Source of the DNA: a virus
DNA: 49,531 nucleotides
IMG/VR virus record: IMGVR_UViG_3300044998_001094
Location: 1 to 49,531 of that record
Strand: one strand, 5' to 3'
The position numbers and the translations under genes are program-made. The notes beneath the pieces were generated by a model that saw only the letters and a list, made by a program, of their open reading frames with translations, ran no database searches and was not told the DNA's origin. Shown one piece after another: positions 48,347 through 49,531 of this stretch (within the stretch, counting starts at the first letter, position 1; every line of letters starts with the position of its first letter).

Positions 48347-48382
48347 TTGGGGAACAGTCAGGCGGCCCCCCCCTTGCAATTC

Positions 48383-48393
48383 CATGAAGGTTG
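48383..48393 (-). promoter_or_regulatory. Leader motif copy F (CAACCTTCATG)
   Basis: The motif ATG is in frame with the AAA+ gene and would add 35 residues (MELQGGG onward) before its normal ATG at 48280. Only a 4-bp GCAA/TTGC stem surrounds it. Whether this ATG is used is unknown. Confidence 0.55.
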
Positions 48394-48407
48394 CGGTTGG
48401 GGGTGCC

Positions 48408-48638
48408 TTAGTGCGGGTGGCCGTGGCCACCGGCTTCGAGGCTCTTAATGTTGGCCGCCTTGTGGTAGTGCATGGCCTTGCCGTGGCGGTGCCTGATTTC
48501 CACCTCACCGCCGGCGAGCCGGAACATTTCGCGGATGAAGTTGTCCGCGTTGTTATGGTTCGCCGCTGAAACGGTATCGGTGGTGGTCTTGATGGTGCCG
48601 TCTTCCAGTATCTCGATGATAAACTTGTCCGGTTTCAT
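48408..48638 (-). CDS. Small histidine-rich protein, 76 residues
   Basis: A strong ribosome site AAGGAGAAAAAA precedes the ATG at 48638. The protein begins MKPDKFIIEILEDGTIKTTT and ends with many His residues (IRHRHGKAMHYHKAANIK; GGHGHPH), which suggests metal binding. It is a probable small regulatory or accessory protein of the early operon. Confidence 0.7.
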   Translation of the reverse strand: MKPDKFIIEILEDGTIKTTTDTVSAANHNNADNFIREMFRLAGGEVEIRHRHGKAMHYHKAANIKSLEAGGHGHPH

Positions 48639-48648
48639 TTTTTTCTCC

Positions 48649-48939
48649 TTAGAAACTGGCCTTCTGGACCAGCAGTTTTCCGTCGGGTTGCTCCTTGACC
48701 TGCCAGCCGAACCGCTTGGCTTGGGATAGCACAACCTGCTTCGAGTAGGCGCGTTTGACCTTGGCCGTAAATTCCGGCCCGGTGTATGCGCCGGTCACGT
48801 CAACGCGAAGGGTTCCGTCCTTCAGTGTGACCACGTTGTAATCCGGGAACCCAAGTTCCCGCAGGGCGTTGTCCAGCAGTCCCCGGTTGGTTTCCGGCCC
48901 GAGGACAACGCGGGCCGTGCTGATGGTATCGCAGGGCAT
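48649..48939 (-). CDS. DUF1257-like protein, 96 residues
   Basis: MPCDTISTARVVLGPETNRG with a later RAYSKQVVLSQAKRFGWQVK matches the stand-alone phage form of DUF1257 (Ycf35), a small fold of unknown function. AGAAAGGCCCC precedes the ATG at 48939, and the gene ends 10 bp before the 76-residue gene. Confidence 0.72.
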   Translation of the reverse strand: MPCDTISTARVVLGPETNRGLLDNALRELGFPDYNVVTLKDGTLRVDVTGAYTGPEFTAKVKRAYSKQVVLSQAKRFGWQVKEQPDGKLLVQKASF

Positions 48940-48948
48940 GGGGCCTTT

Positions 48949-49092
48949 CTACGCGCGGAGCTTCCGCGCGATGACGACGATGGCCACGGCGAGGGCGGCG
49001 GCGATGAGCAGCGGCAGTTCCTCGCCGTGCGTGTGATTGAAAAACGACACGTGACCAAGCACGTGTCCGGCGGTGGCAATGATTTCGGTCAT
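48949..49092 (-). CDS. Small membrane protein, 47 residues
   Basis: From the ATG at 49092, MTEIIATAGHVLGHVSFF leads to a membrane helix (LLIAAALAVAIVVIA) and ends RKLRA with positive charges, so the tail would face the cytoplasm. It is a simple single-span protein in the early region. It has no ribosome site. A role in early host membrane change is possible but not shown. Confidence 0.55.
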   Translation of the reverse strand: MTEIIATAGHVLGHVSFFNHTHGEELPLLIAAALAVAIVVIARKLRA

Positions 49093-49105
49093 GGGTTGGT
49101 GTGGT

Positions 49106-49339
49106 TTAGGTGTTGGTCTGGACTGCCAGCGGTTGAACGTCCCAGCCGTTGGCGCGGGCGAGGCGTACGGCGCGGTCCGCCCACCAATTGCCGGACTCGA
49201 TGCGCCCGGCGAGGATTTCGGGCGCGACCCTTTGGACGGCCGCGTAAACGTCACGGTACCCCGTGGCGTTGCTATCCGGTTGCAGCTTGAACCCTCCCAC
49301 AAGGAAGGGGTCATGGTTGTTTTGTTTCGTGGTTTGCAT
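49106..49339 (-). CDS. Hypothetical early protein, 77 residues
   Basis: AAAGGAAAACC precedes the ATG at 49339 (also seen at the left edge). The protein begins MQTTKQNNHDPFLVGGFKLQ and has a helical end with WWADRAVRLARANGWDVQPL. It is preceded by leader copy A. No family is recognised. Confidence 0.72.
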   Translation of the reverse strand: MQTTKQNNHDPFLVGGFKLQPDSNATGYRDVYAAVQRVAPEILAGRIESGNWWADRAVRLARANGWDVQPLAVQTNT

Positions 49340-49531
49340 GGTTTTCCTTTACGTTTCGCCCGGCTGGATTGCCCAAGCGTGAGCGAGTGACCGCTCACCT
49401 AGCCGGCCACATGAGGGTTGCGGCCGGCACGGTGAAAGCGCCCGGTTTTAGTGTTGCCCAGAGCGGGCCATTTCCAGCCGGCGGAGCGTTTCCGCCATAA
49501 CGTCTATGACGTATGGGTTTTGAATCGGGTC
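49288..49531. repeat. Right copy of the contig-terminal direct repeat
   Basis: It is identical to 1-244 except for G at 49415 where the left copy has A at 128. That base is within the leader motif, so here it reads CAACCCTCATG on the minus strand, a possible population variant or sequencing difference. Confidence 0.9.

Noticed and set aside
1-49531. CRISPR array, tRNA genes, rRNA, insertion sequences, integrase
   Set aside because: Looked for by eye; no regularly spaced repeats, cloverleaf-like sequences, transposase or recombinase motifs were seen. A tRNA scan would be more sensitive.

Overview
The window is one GC-rich, tailed-phage genome of the short-tailed (podovirus-like) type, probably complete. 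Bases 1-244 recur at 49288-49531 with one mismatch, so the sequence is best read as a circle (or a circularly permuted linear genome) of about 49,287 bp. The virion set supports this: a terminase large subunit, a portal with a long coiled-coil tail, a major capsid protein candidate, a tail adaptor/nozzle pair, several receptor-binding-type fibres, coiled-coil internal proteins and one 2,471-residue virion protein. I see no tape measure, sheath or baseplate set, no integrase, no tRNA, no RNA polymerase and no DNA polymerase. The host is probably a Gram-negative bacterium, because there is a lipobox protein and a heptosyltransferase-like (GT9) domain. I cannot name it more closely.

Layout. (1) 37.4 kb to the right end, continuing across the junction to 1.4 kb, is a leftward early region. 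Its first part (43.2-37.4 kb) is replication and recombination: DnaB-like helicase, VRR-NUC nuclease, DNA polymerase III beta clamp, a Cas4/RecB-like nuclease and a zinc-ribbon protein. The rest (43.2-49.3 kb and 0.1-1.7 kb) is small accessory genes, many separated by GC-rich hairpins, plus a Ycf46-like AAA+ ATPase whose Walker B segment lies before its Walker A, and a DUF3150-like partner. (2) 1.8-2.8 kb holds one rightward gene and a roughly 690-bp control region with a leftward promoter candidate and tandem repeats. (3) 10.6-2.8 kb is leftward: two HTH regulators, a GroES co-chaperonin, a glycan cluster (GT9-GH130 fusion, methyltransferase, DUF6165, GT2) and a scaffold-like protein. (4) 10.9-17.7 kb is rightward: capsid protein, capsid accessory proteins, tail fibre and small membrane or lysis-type proteins. 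(5) 22.5-17.7 kb is leftward: TerL, two small proteins and portal. (6) 22.5-37.3 kb is rightward: tail and internal virion proteins.

How it fits together. The phage seems to rely on the host polymerase, recruited through its own clamp and helicase. It supplies its own GroES for folding and carries glycan enzymes that may decorate the virion or alter the cell surface. Most early genes begin with a strong GAAAGGAAC-type ribosome site, whereas most late genes have none and are often coupled by ATGA or GTGA overlaps. The most novel features are a repeated leader motif (minus strand CAACCTTCATG, six loci) that sits in hairpin loops and opens tiny upstream reading frames, and the permuted AAA+ ATPase.
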